Part shown: positions 21,016 to 21,052 of the stretch, in pieces
Layout: each line of letters opens with the position of its first letter
How positions within the stretch are numbered: position 1 is the stretch's first letter
Source: CAYTTR01 sp964440805
Lineage (GTDB): Bacteria > Acidobacteriota > Aminicenantia > Aminicenantales > Aminicenantaceae
Assembly (NCBI GenBank): GCA_964440805.1
Contig: CAYTTR010000042.1
Coordinates: forward strand, 1-21,052
Direction of reading: 5' to 3'
DNA length: 21,052 nt
Program-made: the position numbers and the translations under genes
The notes under the pieces: generated by a model
Told to the model about the DNA's origin: nothing
Databases searched by the model: none
Seen by the model: the letters and a program-made list of their open reading frames with translations, nothing else

Positions 21016-21052
21016 GTTTATCTCGCTTGTCTCGTTTATTTTGTTTATTTGG
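21016..21052 (+). repeat. Degenerate 9-bp tandem repeat, locus B (runs off the window)
   Basis: Units GTTTATCTC, GCTTGTCTC, GTTTATTTT, GTTTATTTG and a further G at the window end. The 9-base period and the consensus match locus A at 15455-15490. The array probably continues beyond the window. Confidence 0.65.

Noticed and set aside
1..21052. CRISPR array or prophage
   Set aside because: No regularly spaced direct repeats with spacers, and no integrase, capsid, terminase or Cas genes; the only periodic arrays are 9-bp and 18-bp tandem repeats.

Overview
The window looks like chromosomal DNA of a Gram-negative, moderately AT-rich bacterium. Supporting signs are OmpA-type peptidoglycan-binding domain remnants, a lipoprotein-like signal, and many proteins with Sec-type signal peptides. 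The gene mix (DUF4438 protein, YtcJ-like amidohydrolase, CubicO-type serine hydrolase with a C-terminal DUF3471-like part, propeller-transglutaminase fusion, acyl-ACP thioesterase) reminds me of uncultivated lineages such as Candidatus Aminicenantes. That placement is a guess from memory, with no marker gene behind it. No rRNA, tRNA or CRISPR array was seen.

Layout. 1-1950 is a graveyard: an OmpA C-terminal domain with an in-frame TAG, a broken HepT/MntA toxin-antitoxin pair (HepT has an in-frame TAA, MntA lacks its N-terminus) and an IS91-like transposase fragment. 1949-4082 holds an exported amidohydrolase and a short, probably truncated exported protein. 4109-4402 is a 294-bp element with inverted terminal arms. 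4491-6898 carries an isochorismatase-family hydrolase and a two-gene ABC transporter. 6899-7484 is decayed DNA with one unrecognised coding fragment. 7485-11225 contains alpha-glucan phosphorylase and a CubicO-type serine hydrolase on the minus strand, with an AAA-ATPase remnant between them. 11531-13706 (plus) holds a DUF4438 protein and an acyl-ACP thioesterase, with a second OmpA remnant between them. 13764-15398 (minus) is a propeller-transglutaminase, and 15719-16615 (plus) is an SDR protein lacking the usual catalytic Tyr.

The most interesting block is the minus-strand array 20681 to 16649. It begins with a 72-residue exported peptide bearing a symmetric C-x6-C...C-x6-C pattern and a terminator-like hairpin. 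A translationally coupled set follows: NHL-type propeller, thioredoxin-like CxxC protein, ABC permease, ABC ATPase, and a metallo-beta-lactamase-fold hydrolase 16 bases after the ATPase. The order (abundant small disulfide peptide, attenuator, extracytoplasmic redox protein, exporter) suggests a peptide maturation/export or peptide-sensing system. This is inference from layout only.

Two further themes run through the window. First, short dispersed repeats sit between genes: a GTTCCCCAAAGGGACACCCC hairpin in four same-orientation copies, a degenerate 9-bp GTYTATTTR tandem repeat at two loci, and a TTATTTAACCTGAACT arm at three places. Second, gene decay is unusually dense, with at least six remnants, three of which carry a premature in-frame stop.
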